DNA of 36,551 nt from Clostridiaceae bacterium (GCA_012838385.1 DUPL01000009.1:1-36551); one strand, 5' to 3'. Counted from the first letter of the stretch, positions 1-7,738 are shown. Numbers and translations are program-made. The notes: a model not told the origin generated them from the sequence alone.

Positions 1-2
1 AC

Positions 3-701
3 TATACTTTCGGGTTAGTGCAGAAGTTGGAAAGTACGTTAGAACCTGCTGGCTTTAGCCACGCAGAGTTTCAGTTAATGCCTCTGGGTTCCAGCAAGAT
101 TAGGATTAATATAAAGACGTATGAGCCGGATGGTATAAATGTTGGAACCGCCTACTACGACCTTGACTGGCCAGAAGCCACTGATCCAACCAAGTTCTTC
201 AATGTCAAGTTCGTAGATAACGGAAGCGACAAGGTTGAAATCTTTATCAACAACAAGTTGCTGGCAACCGTGACAATGTCAAATCCTGGAGTATACGAAG
301 AGGATGAGTACGATAGCAACAGGTATTACAAGACTGCTGTAGTGACAAATGCGTCAGGTGAGGAAATTCTCAACATTAACAATGCAAGGCTTAGTGCTGA
401 TGGCAGTCAGCTTGCAATTGCAACCAGAAACAAAGTTGTTCATATTGACAACCTTAATCTGCTGAGTGAGCGTGAAGCGACACCAGAACCTACAGAAAAA
501 CCCACACCTGCACCAACCCAATCTGATGAACAGTCTGCGACAGAAGAGCCAAAACCCCAACCTACATCAACAAAATCGCAAGATTCGGATGATGACAGTG
601 ATGGAGGCTTAAACACCATAGCTATAGTTGCAGTGGTTGGAGGCGTGATTGTAGTAGGTACCGGCATTGCATTGGCTATTGTGTTCAATAAGAAAAAGTA
701 G
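3..701 (+). CDS. Surface protein, C-terminal part (5' cut by window edge)
   Basis: The reading frame is open to the left edge, so only the C-terminal part is present; the first GTG (position 18) need not be the real start. The visible part has about 150 residues of beta-rich sequence (alternating strands such as VKFVDNG, VEIFINNKLLATV) that resembles a LamG/concanavalin-like sugar-binding or laminarinase-type fold. A Pro/Thr/Glu-rich linker (TPEPTEKPTPAPT) follows, then an acidic Asp/Ser run, one hydrophobic helix (IAIVAVVGGVIVVGTGIALA) and a terminal KKK. This order suggests an extracellular domain held in the membrane by a C-terminal helix. There is no LPXTG motif. A similar domain plus linker occurs in the lipoprotein at 28690-29580. 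No enzymatic function can be assigned. A terminator hairpin follows 29 bp after the stop. Confidence 0.75.
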   Translation, partial: YTFGLVQKLESTLEPAGFSHAEFQLMPLGSSKIRINIKTYEPDGINVGTAYYDLDWPEATDPTKFFNVKFVDNGSDKVEIFINNKLLATVTMSNPGVYEEDEYDSNRYYKTAVVTNASGEEILNINNARLSADGSQLAIATRNKVVHIDNLNLLSEREATPEPTEKPTPAPTQSDEQSATEEPKPQPTSTKSQDSDDDSDGGLNTIAIVAVVGGVIVVGTGIALAIVFNKKK

Positions 702-730
702 TTTAAGGAAGCTGAATTTATGTAATTGCA

Positions 731-754
731 AAGCCCGTGCTTGCACGGGCTTTT
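731..754 (+). terminator. Intrinsic terminator after the surface-protein gene
   Basis: A perfect 10-bp inverted repeat (731-740 with 743-752, AAGCCCGTGC / GCACGGGCTT) is followed by a short T run. It lies between the stop at 701 and the tRNA promoter at 771, so it separates the two units. Confidence 0.85.
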
Positions 755-770
755 CTGATAGTTAGATATC

Positions 771-799
771 TTGTAATAGTGGATAAAATAAAGTATACT
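771..799 (+). promoter_or_regulatory. Promoter of tRNA-Arg
   Basis: TTGTAA (771-776) and TATACT (794-799) are separated by exactly 17 bp. Transcription would begin at about 806, just before the first base of the tRNA at 809. Confidence 0.75.
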
Positions 800-808
800 A
801 GTATGGAT

Positions 809-883
809 GTTCCGGTAGTCCAATGGATAAGATAACAGACTCCGACTCTGTTGATATGGGTTCGATTCCCATCCGGAACGCCA
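809..883 (+). tRNA. tRNA-Arg (anticodon CCG)
   Basis: The cloverleaf can be folded by eye. The acceptor stem GTTCCGG (809-815) pairs with CCGGAAC (873-879), then discriminator G and an encoded CCA (881-883). The anticodon stem ACAGA/TCTGT (835-839, 847-851) closes a 7-base loop with T at 841 before the anticodon CCG (842-844), which reads CGG arginine codons. The T arm GGGTTCGATTCCC is canonical. CGG is probably a rare codon in a genome of this base composition, which fits a single-gene unit with its own promoter. Confidence 0.95.
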
Positions 884-895
884 GCCAAATTAGAG

Positions 896-919
896 AACCT
901 CCTGTTTAAACAGGAGGTT
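896..919. terminator. Bidirectional terminator between tRNA-Arg and the NlpC/P60 gene
   Basis: A perfect palindrome, 12 bp per arm (AACCTCCTGTTT and its complement), lies 12 bp after the tRNA and 6 bp beyond the stop of the converging minus-strand gene. It can serve both units. T/A-rich bases flank it on each side, but the T tract is short. Confidence 0.75.
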
Positions 920-924
920 TCAAG

Positions 925-2247
925 CTATTTAATAATCGTTGCATTTACAAGGTTTGATATTACATTTTCCAATGGCTCTTCTGTAACATACTGGCCACCA
1001 GATGGAGAGTGTACGATGTATGGAACATCATCCAGCACACCCAGGTAGAGAAGTACATGTCCTTTCTTGAACAAACAAGCAGGATGTTCAATTTCGCTTA
1101 CTTTTTCGATAATGTCATCCTTTGAAAGACCTTCTAAATTTATGACTTCATCGCCTATGACTCCTGACTGCTGGCTTGTATTCCTTGGGAATTTGAAGCC
1201 GAATGTACGGAACACGCATACCAGATATCCTGAGCAGTCGTGCCCTTCGTTAAGTCCGCCCCAGCCGTAGGGCGTGCCAACAAACTTTAGCGCCAGAGTT
1301 ATAAAATTGCCTTTGGTGTAGGGGAGATAACCCTTTACCGCATCTTTCTTGGATATGTCCGTTTCTACTACTTCTAGTTTGCCATCGTTATTTCTCTCAG
1401 GCAGCTTTACAGTATAACTATCATTGTTTTCCTTTACAAGAGGGAATGCACAGCCCATATCCGCCTTTGCTCCTTTTTTCCCTACAGGAAGAAGAGTAGT
1501 TGTAATTGTTATGAATTCCTTCAGGTCCGCAAATTCAAGCCATGCATCTCTTGATTCACATATGGCTACCGCATCGGCTCTGATCCATCCTCTGTAGAAA
1601 TATGTCTGGATGTAAAGAAAGTCCTTGTCAAGGCTTTCATGCAGTACCAGTACAGGCATGCCAATTGGCAGCTCGGTTTCTTGAATTCTATCGTAATATT
1701 CATCAGTCGGAGAGTCGTAGAATCCCAGCCTTGTAGGTATGGACTTCAAATCAGCTCTGTAAACGATTACTCCGTACTTTGCCTCCACCTGAGCTGGTAT
1801 GGCGTCTGTGTTAAAGTTCTTTTTAATTTCTACAACATCCTGATTGGTTATTTCACCTGATTCATCATACTTCGGAAGACTTGGGATGTATGAGCCATTA
1901 ATATAATCCTTAACAGTGTTTCCGTTTACAACAACTTCTGCTTCCAGAATATCAATAAGGTGCTGGCTTTTATCAACAAGCTTCTTGTTGTATTCCTTGA
2001 TTTGATCATATGTTAGTATGACTTTGTCCGCATCTGTTGTATTTTCCAGCCATTCCTCAATCCTAGAGGATTCCTCGGCTGTTGAGGTAGGTGCAGGTGT
2101 CGGTGTTGAGGCAGGAGTTGTATCTTCCACTTCGGTTGGCTTTGGGGTTGGTGTTTCAGTGCCGCTTTGCTTTTCCTTGCCGCATCCTGCAATGAAAAAC
2201 AAAAGGGCAACAAGTATTAAGGTCAATACTTTTCTTTGTATCTTCAT
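925..2247 (-). CDS. NlpC/P60 peptidoglycan hydrolase lipoprotein with SH3-type domains
   Basis: A 440-residue exported lipoprotein. The signal peptide ends in lipobox FIAGC (Cys about 21) and is followed by a Thr/Pro-rich linker. Residues about 75-150 (YDQIKEYNKKLV) resemble the N-terminal stabilising domain found in multi-domain NlpC/P60 enzymes. SH3-like segments follow (about 155-300), then the C40 peptidase domain from about 315. Catalytic Cys338 is in HDCSGY and the His is in KKGHVLLYLG; a second polar residue follows near IVHSP. The family cleaves gamma-D-Glu-diamino acid bonds in cell-wall stem peptides. The start has a clear site (AAGGAGG, 8 bp spacing). It lies 29 bp downstream of asnA and may be cotranscribed with it, which is useful only in that both are expressed together; no pathway link is evident. 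Confidence 0.9.
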   Translation of the reverse strand: MKIQRKVLTLILVALLFFIAGCGKEKQSGTETPTPKPTEVEDTTPASTPTPAPTSTAEESSRIEEWLENTTDADKVILTYDQIKEYNKKLVDKSQHLIDILEAEVVVNGNTVKDYINGSYIPSLPKYDESGEITNQDVVEIKKNFNTDAIPAQVEAKYGVIVYRADLKSIPTRLGFYDSPTDEYYDRIQETELPIGMPVLVLHESLDKDFLYIQTYFYRGWIRADAVAICESRDAWLEFADLKEFITITTTLLPVGKKGAKADMGCAFPLVKENNDSYTVKLPERNNDGKLEVVETDISKKDAVKGYLPYTKGNFITLALKFVGTPYGWGGLNEGHDCSGYLVCVFRTFGFKFPRNTSQQSGVIGDEVINLEGLSKDDIIEKVSEIEHPACLFKKGHVLLYLGVLDDVPYIVHSPSGGQYVTEEPLENVISNLVNATIIK

Positions 2248-2276
2248 GACAGCAGCCTCCTTGAGTTATTGTGGAG

Positions 2277-3263
2277 CTAAAGCAAAAAGCATCCTTTCTC
2301 CCTGAATTTTCTCTCATGTTCCTCAGGCCATACGGATACCTGAACTTCCCCTATATGCATCTTCTGTAGGAAGAACATGCAAAGCCTTGACTGGCCTATG
2401 CCTCCGCCTATGGTATAGGGAAGTTCCCTGTTGAGGACTGCCTTGTGAAAAGGATATTCCAGTCTGTGTTCGCAATTTGCAGCCTTGACCTGTGCTACAA
2501 GGGAATGCTCATCCACTCTGATTCCCATGCTGGAAATTTCCATGGCTATGTCAAGGAGCTTGTAGTACAGAAGAATATCGCAATTCATGGACCAGTCGTC
2601 ATAGTCCGGAGCTCTTCCGTCATGTGGTTTGCCGGAAGCAAGCTTTCCTCCGATTTGCATTATGCAAACCGCACCCATTTCCTTGGTTATTGCATACTCC
2701 CTTTCCTTGGGAGTAAGGGTTGGGTATTTATCCTCCAGTTCCTGTGTGGTGATATAATATATTTTATCAGGCAGATTGTTTTCTTCAAGAGCTGGAAAAT
2801 TGTTTTTTATGTGTTTTTGCGTGTTCAGTATCACCTTATATATCTTATCCACTGTTTCCTTTAACGTGTTTAGATTTCTTCTTTCCTTGGTTATGACCAC
2901 TTCCCAGTCCCACTGATCCACATAGATGGAATGAATTTCATCAACATACTCATCCCTCCTGATTGCATTCATATCAGTGTAAAGGCCTTCGTTTTCCTTA
3001 AACTTATATCTTCCCAGAGCAAATCTTTTCCATTTGGCCAGGGACTGTACTATCTGAACGGATTCTCCTGATTCCAGTAAATCAAATTCAACTGGTCTTT
3101 CAACCCCGTTGAGTTCGTCATTAAGTCCTGAAGAAGATTCTACAAACAATGGAGCGGTTACTCTTATCAAGTTAAGTGCTTTTGCCAGTTCTCTTTCAAA
3201 GTAGTCTTTACATTCCTTTATTGCCACCTGAGTTTCTCTAAGGTCCAAAACAGATTTATACAT
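2277..3263 (-). CDS. asnA: Aspartate-ammonia ligase (asparagine synthetase A)
   Basis: AsnA makes asparagine from aspartate, ATP and free ammonia; unlike AsnB it has no glutaminase domain. The protein is 328 residues from the chosen start, against about 330 in E. coli. Conserved family stretches are present: YVDQWDWEVVI, GGKLASGKPHDGRAPDYDDW, and the C-terminal YTIGGGIGQSRLCMFFLQK followed by HIGEVQVSVWPEE. The fold is related to class II aminoacyl-tRNA synthetases. The start at 3263 is preferred over one nine codons upstream (3290) because AGAGGA lies 7 bp before it and the sequence MYKSVLDL matches the family N-terminus. A promoter with an overlapping 18-bp inverted repeat lies upstream (3290-3324). 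Confidence 0.96.
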   Translation of the reverse strand: MYKSVLDLRETQVAIKECKDYFERELAKALNLIRVTAPLFVESSSGLNDELNGVERPVEFDLLESGESVQIVQSLAKWKRFALGRYKFKENEGLYTDMNAIRRDEYVDEIHSIYVDQWDWEVVITKERRNLNTLKETVDKIYKVILNTQKHIKNNFPALEENNLPDKIYYITTQELEDKYPTLTPKEREYAITKEMGAVCIMQIGGKLASGKPHDGRAPDYDDWSMNCDILLYYKLLDIAMEISSMGIRVDEHSLVAQVKAANCEHRLEYPFHKAVLNRELPYTIGGGIGQSRLCMFFLQKMHIGEVQVSVWPEEHERKFREKGCFLL

Positions 3264-3289
3264 ACATTTCCTCTTTCTTTTTTCTATCA

Positions 3290-3318
3290 ATTATATCATC
3301 AGTGTGGCAATGTTACAA
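3290..3318 (-). promoter_or_regulatory. asnA promoter
   Basis: On the minus strand TTGTAA (3313-3318) and TATAAT (3290-3295) are 17 bp apart. The predicted start of transcription is about 3283, giving a 20-base leader before the ATG at 3263. Confidence 0.7.
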
Positions 3319-3324
3319 CATTGC
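3307..3324. promoter_or_regulatory. Inverted repeat over the asnA -35 box (candidate operator)
   Basis: GCAATGTT-AC-AACATTGC is a perfect 8-bp dyad with a 2-bp centre and covers the whole -35 hexamer. That position suits a repressor that blocks polymerase. The regulator is unknown. Confidence 0.55.
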
Positions 3325-3581
3325 TGTTTTGTTTCTGTGGTTGATTGTGGTTGATATATGATAATGTCTTATCGTACTGCATTTTATGTCCCGTGTGGAT
3401 TAATCAGCGGATAAGTTCATTCATTTTTGCAAAATTTTGAATACAAGGAAGAACATAAATGTATCTTACAGTTATGTTAGACAGGTTCTGATGGATGTAA
3501 ATCGTGCTCTCCGAAGGCTAGAAGGAAGATAATAAAAATGGCCAAAAAGCTACGTTCCGGGGCAGATCCCCGATATGCTTC

Positions 3582-3976
3582 TCAAACCGCTTTTGCAGCT
3601 GCCAATCTGTCTTCGAAGTAAATCATTAACCGCCTCAATATTATTCCCAGTGCATACTCCATTTCTTGGTTATCTCATTTATTGCCAAATACAAGGATTT
3701 ACGCAATGCCTCATCTGAATGAAAGTCAGACTTTTTTGGTATATTTCCACAGATCCGATGAAACCCTTCAACTGCATTCGTTGTATAGATTAGCTTCCTT
3801 ATCTGATGGATTACGCACAACTGCTGTTCGGTTCTTGGAAAAACCGTCTCTATTGTATCCGAAAATCCGCTCAAATTGTCCCTGCAGGCCATCAATATCT
3901 CTTGCACACCACGGTTCTTAATAACATTACATACCCCAAGCCATAATAAAGCACTTTCAACTTCGGATATCCACAA
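3582..3976 (-). pseudogene. IS256-family transposase remnant
   Basis: The longest open piece (3641-3976, TTG-initiated if translated) matches the central and C-terminal part of mutator/IS256 transposases: LWLGVCNVIKNRGVQEIL, the catalytic-Asp region ACRDNLSGF, VFPRTEQQLCVIHQIR, then IYTTNAVEGFHR with the catalytic Glu. Three lesions are visible. The N-terminal half, including the first catalytic Asp, is missing. About 80-90 residues normally found between CVIHQIR and KLIYTTN are deleted. After MHW (about 3640) the frame shifts: the next frame continues as LMIYFEDRLAAAKAV and stops at 3582-3584, matching the usual family C-terminus. The element is inactive. Terminal inverted repeats were not found. 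Confidence 0.85.
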
Positions 3977-4019
3977 TGTTAGAAAGTCAGGAGATGCATG
4001 TAGTTAATACTTTTATAAG

Positions 4020-4490
4020 CTACATATGTTTTTCATAATATACAATAGTCATGCCTTCTTTTATCTCTTCCGTTTTACCAGTCTTTTTATAACCTAATTT
4101 TTCATATAAATAACAAAGAGCTTTTTCTTGTAGTATGGTGTCTAACTCCCACTTTCCGGCATCGTAATAATAATCCTCCAATATCTTAAAAGTTTTTTGG
4201 GCCATTCCTTTACCTTGTTCTAATGGCTGTATAAAGATCGGACTTACTCTATAACATCTATCACCTTTATTGACAACTCTTACTCCTCCTACGATTTTGC
4301 CATGGTTTTTAATTAACCAATATGTAGTAAAATCCTGATTATATCTTCTTATTATTTGGTCTATAATTTCGTTACCAGGGTTTGTATTATAATCCTTATA
4401 TTTTTCTAAAAGTGGTCTGGAAACCTCGACTTGAATCTTGTGAAGCAATTGTAAATCATTGTAACTTGCCTTGACAATTTCAATATTCAT
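4020..4490 (-). CDS. GNAT-family N-acetyltransferase
   Basis: A 156-residue cytoplasmic protein that spans one GNAT domain. The acetyl-CoA binding motif A is visible as VSPIFIQPLEQGKGMAQKTF (Q-x-x-G-x-G/A type) at about residues 83-102, followed by the alpha3 segment, and the C-terminal LCYLYEKLGYKKTGK is the usual motif B. Acetyl-CoA would be the donor; the acceptor cannot be read from the sequence. The start is supported by TGGAGG 8 bp upstream. It stands alone between two transposase remnants and is more AT-rich than most neighbours, so it may be an acquired gene. It is intact. Confidence 0.88.
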   Translation of the reverse strand: MNIEIVKASYNDLQLLHKIQVEVSRPLLEKYKDYNTNPGNEIIDQIIRRYNQDFTTYWLIKNHGKIVGGVRVVNKGDRCYRVSPIFIQPLEQGKGMAQKTFKILEDYYYDAGKWELDTILQEKALCYLYEKLGYKKTGKTEEIKEGMTIVYYEKHM

Positions 4491-4525
4491 AATTTAACCT
4501 CCAGTTGATAGTCTACTTAAGTAAA

Positions 4526-4578
4526 CATCATTTAAATTATACAATAGAGGAGCTCAATAATCCATCATTTAAATTATA
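4526..4578. repeat. Two direct copies of a 16-bp word
   Basis: CATCATTTAAATTATA occurs at 4526-4541 and 4563-4578, 37 bp apart, just upstream of the acetyltransferase gene on its 5' side. It may be a regulatory site or a small duplication left by the mobile elements nearby. Confidence 0.5.
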
Positions 4579-4693
4579 TAGTGTATGCAGGGAGCATATT
4601 TTTCCTTAATTTCATCAGTTTTAAAATAAGCAATAAATAAGACCGTAGTTTTTTTCCAGGTTCATAGCAATGAATGTCATGTAAATATAGACC

Positions 4694-4922
4694 TCACTCG
4701 TATTGCTGAAGCCTTGTCTTCACACAATCCAATGTATATGTCGTCCCAATTTTACCTTCTTTTGCTTTTATGTATAACGCACCAAGAGCGATTCTTGCCG
4801 ATAAAGCTTCGTTGCCTCTTTTCGACTTGAATTGCTGACTGTATTTTCTTCTAGTTTATCCCATGGAATCATTTGAGCCCTTTGACCCAATTATTATTCG
4901 GGTCAAGATGTGCGCTACACAT
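4694..4922 (-). pseudogene. IS5/IS1182-like transposase, N-terminal remnant with frameshifts
   Basis: Three frames read in order give a recognisable transposase N-terminus. From an ATG at 4920-4922: LDPNNNWVK; after a frame change: RAQMIPWDKLE; after another change at an A run: EKYSQQFKSKRGNEALSARI then ALGALYIKAKEGKIGTTY, ending at TGA 4694-4696. The combination LDPxNxWVK...IPWDxLExxY...GNxAxxxRxALGAL is typical of the N-terminal domain (DUF772 type) in IS5/IS1182-related transposases. The DDE catalytic core is absent. No terminal repeats were identified. The rest of 4500-5106 contains only the small repeats listed separately. Confidence 0.75.
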
Positions 4923-4958
4923 TTATTAGTGAAAGGTAAGAAATATTTGCACTAAAAG

Positions 4959-5018
4959 ATGAATTCTGTATGCAAATTGTACTTGTACAATATGGTATAT
5001 TAAGCATACAGAATTCAT
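4959..5018. repeat. 60-bp nested palindrome
   Basis: A perfect 15-bp inverted repeat (ATGAATTCTGTATGC at 4959-4973; complement at 5004-5018) encloses a second perfect dyad, ATTGTAC-TT-GTACAAT (4976-4991). The element sits between the transposase remnant and the 3' end of the lipoprotein gene at 5107. It could be a tiny non-autonomous mobile repeat, or a strong hairpin that terminates the minus-strand transcript, which has a CTTTT run after the stem. Confidence 0.7.
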
Positions 5019-5106
5019 GTTTGTAGTGGTTATAGTCTTATATAGCGGTGTAAATTCCGGAACGAATTAATCACTTTTTGGTAGCAAAATATTACAACCC
5101 GCCTTC

Positions 5107-6648
5107 TCATTTGGCAATTATCTTTATAGACTGAACTCCTTCCACTCCCAGATGTGTAGAAAGGAAGAGTTCCATTGTAAAATTGGTACTCTTTGATGTA
5201 TTTGTTCTTGTAAAGACGAGTGTGAGCTTCTGGGTGCTTTGAGGATTCAGTCTGTGTTCCTTGTAGAACTGGAATGAACCGCTTAACACAAGATTTGTTA
5301 CATCTTTGTCACCTTGCATAAACCTTACATCCCAGGCTTCTGTAAGATCCTCAATGTTTGCTTTCAAGCCGGCTGCGTAATCGCACCAGTCGCTGGTGTT
5401 TTTTACCTCAATTTCATATGAAAGCATTGTGCCGGGATTTACACTTGCATCAAGCTGAATATCCTTGTCGGTATTACCCACGGTAAAGCTTAAAGTATCA
5501 GGCACGCCCAGTATGTGGTTAATCAGGTAGTAGGCCATGCCGGTAGTGGAGTTAAAAGGTTTTCCGTCCTTTTCTTCAGGCACCGCCGCAATACTGGTCG
5601 CATACTCAAACACAGACCAGATATCGGGTTCCGCATCGTTGTCTTCATGTTCTCTTACACATTGCATTCCTACCTCGAGATACATGTTGGGATTGTATCC
5701 TTTTACATCAGCATGGTAAGGGCATATCATTACAAGTGACTTCTTGCCTAAAGAACGGGCAAACTTGACCATTGAATAACTGCCGCTTTTCATACTGTTC
5801 TCGTCAGAGTACCAAAAGCCCATAGGACCGTCCGTGGATGCCCCATCTGCCTGTTCTATCCAAGACCTGTAGTTGGCATTCGTATATGGTTCGGGTAGTA
5901 TGCCCTCATCTTTTGTTATGTCGCCACCGATACACCAGGGTCCCTGCTGAACAAGACACAGTCTTGGTTCCTGACCTGCCAGCAGGTTATATGTTTTTAA
6001 ATTGTCATGTCTTGACTTTTCCCAGCCGTAGTTAAGGCTTGTGTATGGGATTCTGAAACCAGCCTTGTGCAGCCTGTCAATATATCCCTGTTCCTTTTTC
6101 ATTGTGGAATTCATGTCGGATTCAATAAAGGCATTTTTGTTGGTAAACAGTTCTGCAAACTTGTTCAGATCTTTTTGAGAATATATTCTATCGAGCATAA
6201 TGAAGTTTATGTAGAAGCCGTCTGCGTTTTCCCTTACAAACTTCCATTTGTCAGGATTATTCAGCTGTTCCAGGCGCTGATCTGCAACACCTACATAAAC
6301 CTCAGGTCTTTTTGCTTCTGGTTGAGACAACATTACATATTTTACTTGTGATGTTTTTCTTGGCAATCCTTTATTCCTAATCTTTATCCTATACAATCCA
6401 GCGGAAAGTGATTTAAAAGTATTAGAGTTCGACCAGGTTTCTCCGTTGTCAATACTGTATTCAAAACTATTGGATATTCCCTTCGTTTTGACAACTATTT
6501 TCCCGTCAGAACCACGAAAAGTAGAAACATCATCAGTTTCCACTTCAAATTCAATATCCTGCGATGATTGACAAGCTCCTAATGAAAGCATTAAAACACC
6601 TACAATTATAAATATTCTCATATTTCTAAGAAATGAAAATTCCGTCAT
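5107..6648 (-). CDS. Lipoprotein of unknown function, possible glycoside-hydrolase-like barrel
   Basis: A 513-residue exported lipoprotein: hydrophobic signal then lipobox LSLGAC. A short Ig/beta-type region (about 30-100, including YSIDNGETWS) follows. Residues about 110-380 look like an alpha/beta barrel, with strand-like pieces ADGFYINFIML, IPYTSLNYGW, MGFWYSDEN and LVMICPYHAD; the acidic YSDEN could be catalytic. The last 120 residues are a beta-sandwich resembling NEW3/CARDB-type domains (MLSYEIEVKNTSDW). I do not recognise the family with certainty. The start at 6648 is chosen because AGGTG lies 6 bp upstream; a GTG three codons earlier overlaps that site. It starts 23 bp after the LysR gene and is probably cotranscribed with it. 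Confidence 0.65.
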   Translation of the reverse strand: MTEFSFLRNMRIFIIVGVLMLSLGACQSSQDIEFEVETDDVSTFRGSDGKIVVKTKGISNSFEYSIDNGETWSNSNTFKSLSAGLYRIKIRNKGLPRKTSQVKYVMLSQPEAKRPEVYVGVADQRLEQLNNPDKWKFVRENADGFYINFIMLDRIYSQKDLNKFAELFTNKNAFIESDMNSTMKKEQGYIDRLHKAGFRIPYTSLNYGWEKSRHDNLKTYNLLAGQEPRLCLVQQGPWCIGGDITKDEGILPEPYTNANYRSWIEQADGASTDGPMGFWYSDENSMKSGSYSMVKFARSLGKKSLVMICPYHADVKGYNPNMYLEVGMQCVREHEDNDAEPDIWSVFEYATSIAAVPEEKDGKPFNSTTGMAYYLINHILGVPDTLSFTVGNTDKDIQLDASVNPGTMLSYEIEVKNTSDWCDYAAGLKANIEDLTEAWDVRFMQGDKDVTNLVLSGSFQFYKEHRLNPQSTQKLTLVFTRTNTSKSTNFTMELFLSTHLGVEGVQSIKIIAK

Positions 6649-6671
6649 AAAAATCACCTATCCTTCGAAAA

Positions 6672-7577
6672 TCATTCCACATCTATACTCATAAGTTCAA
6701 TAAACTTTGTTGCAGCTTGTGAAAAAGGAATTCCTCTCAATTTTACTAGTCCTATGGACCTTTTTGGTATGGGAGGAGTTAATTTTATCTCAAAAAGGTT
6801 TTCGTTGTCTATATGGTTTCCATAGAACTCCTTAACAACAAAAGTAAGGCCTAGATTAATGCCTGCAAATTTAACAAGAATCTCGCTTGAGCCTAGTTCA
6901 ATTACAGGATTTAAAGTTACATTGTGGCTTTGTGCATAGTCGTCAATATAGTTTCGCGTGTTGCTGGCCTTTTCAAGCATAATAAGATGATAGTTGTTCA
7001 GGTCTTCAAGTCTAACTCCTGTTTTGGCAAGATGTTTGAACATCCTTCCTCCTATCAGTACATCGGATATATGCATGCACTCGTACACTTCCAGTGAATT
7101 ATCCTTTTTGATAGGAAGATTAACGAAACCAAAGTCAACGGTGCCATTTTTCAAAAGCTCTATAGTTTCACTTGTTGTCCTATTGGTTACTTTGAGCTGT
7201 ATTTCAGGGTAGAGTTCAAAATATTTCTGGAGGTAGGGAAGGAGATAGTTGGCTGACAAAGTATCACTGGCCCCTATTACAACTTCACCTGACTTTAGAA
7301 GCTGCATCTCCCAAAACTTTTCTTCAGCGGTGTCAATCAGGTTCATGGCCTGTTTGAGATAGGAGTACATTACTTCTCCTTCTCTTGTAAGGGAGACCCT
7401 TTTGGCAGATCTCGTAAGAAGCTTTGAGCCTAGCTGTTTTTCAAGTTTGGAAATGGCCATGCTAACAGATGGCTGAGTTATATACAGCTCCTCAGCTGCC
7501 TTGGTAAGGCTTTTGTGTTTTGCCACTGCGCAAAATACTCTGTAACTGTCAAGTGAAATGTTTTGCTTCTCTGTCAT
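6672..7577 (-). CDS. LysR-family transcriptional regulator
   Basis: A 301-residue regulator. The N-terminal winged helix-turn-helix (residues about 8-67) is typical: FCAVAKHKSLTKAAEELY, then ITQPSVSMAISKLEKQLG and KLLTR. A linker helix and the two-lobe effector-binding domain follow (GEVVIGASDTLSANYLLPYL to the C-terminus). Members bind a small metabolite and usually act on their own promoter and on a divergent gene. Here the divergent gene is guaA, and the downstream co-oriented gene is the lipoprotein at 5107-6648. The intergenic region holds two dyads that could be its sites (7605-7618, 7724-7738). GGAAGGAG lies 6 bp before the ATG. The effector is unknown. Confidence 0.93.
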   Translation of the reverse strand: MTEKQNISLDSYRVFCAVAKHKSLTKAAEELYITQPSVSMAISKLEKQLGSKLLTRSAKRVSLTREGEVMYSYLKQAMNLIDTAEEKFWEMQLLKSGEVVIGASDTLSANYLLPYLQKYFELYPEIQLKVTNRTTSETIELLKNGTVDFGFVNLPIKKDNSLEVYECMHISDVLIGGRMFKHLAKTGVRLEDLNNYHLIMLEKASNTRNYIDDYAQSHNVTLNPVIELGSSEILVKFAGINLGLTFVVKEFYGNHIDNENLFEIKLTPPIPKRSIGLVKLRGIPFSQAATKFIELMSIDVE

Positions 7578-7604
7578 ATTTTCTCCTTCCTTTATTTATC
7601 CTGA

Positions 7605-7618
7605 TAATATCAATATTA
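7605..7618. promoter_or_regulatory. AT-rich dyad upstream of the LysR gene
   Basis: TAATAT-CA-ATATTA is a perfect 6-bp inverted repeat with a 2-bp centre, 28 bp upstream of the LysR start. LysR proteins bind AT-rich dyads of this sort and commonly regulate themselves, so this is a candidate autoregulatory site. Confidence 0.4.
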
Positions 7619-7676
7619 AGTTTGTATGTCAATAAAAACATAAGCTGAGTATATGAATGGCATAAGAAATATCAAC

Positions 7677-7705
7677 TTTACTAATAATAGTTTTTAGAAT
7701 ATAAT
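7677..7705 (+). promoter_or_regulatory. guaA promoter
   Basis: TTTACT (7677-7682) and TATAAT (7700-7705) are separated by 17 bp. Transcription would start at about 7712, giving a leader of about 47 bases. No guanine (purine) riboswitch fold is seen; the leader is too short for one. Confidence 0.65.
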
Positions 7706-7723
7706 TATTCCGTTGCAGTGAAA

Positions 7724-7738
7724 ATATTGCAGCAATAT
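7724..7738. promoter_or_regulatory. Dyad in the guaA leader (candidate operator)
   Basis: ATATTGC-A-GCAATAT is a perfect 7-bp inverted repeat and contains a T-N11-A arrangement (7725 to 7737), the generic LysR-type site. It lies just after the predicted transcription start and 5 bp before the ribosome-binding site, so a bound protein could repress guaA. Confidence 0.5.

Noticed and set aside
2018-2305. Open frames opposite the lipoprotein linker (similarly near 440-823 and 29297-29584)
   Set aside because: They are shadows of Thr/Pro/Glu-rich coding sequence, whose complement gives Gly/Val/Ser-rich runs; none has a ribosome site or family match.
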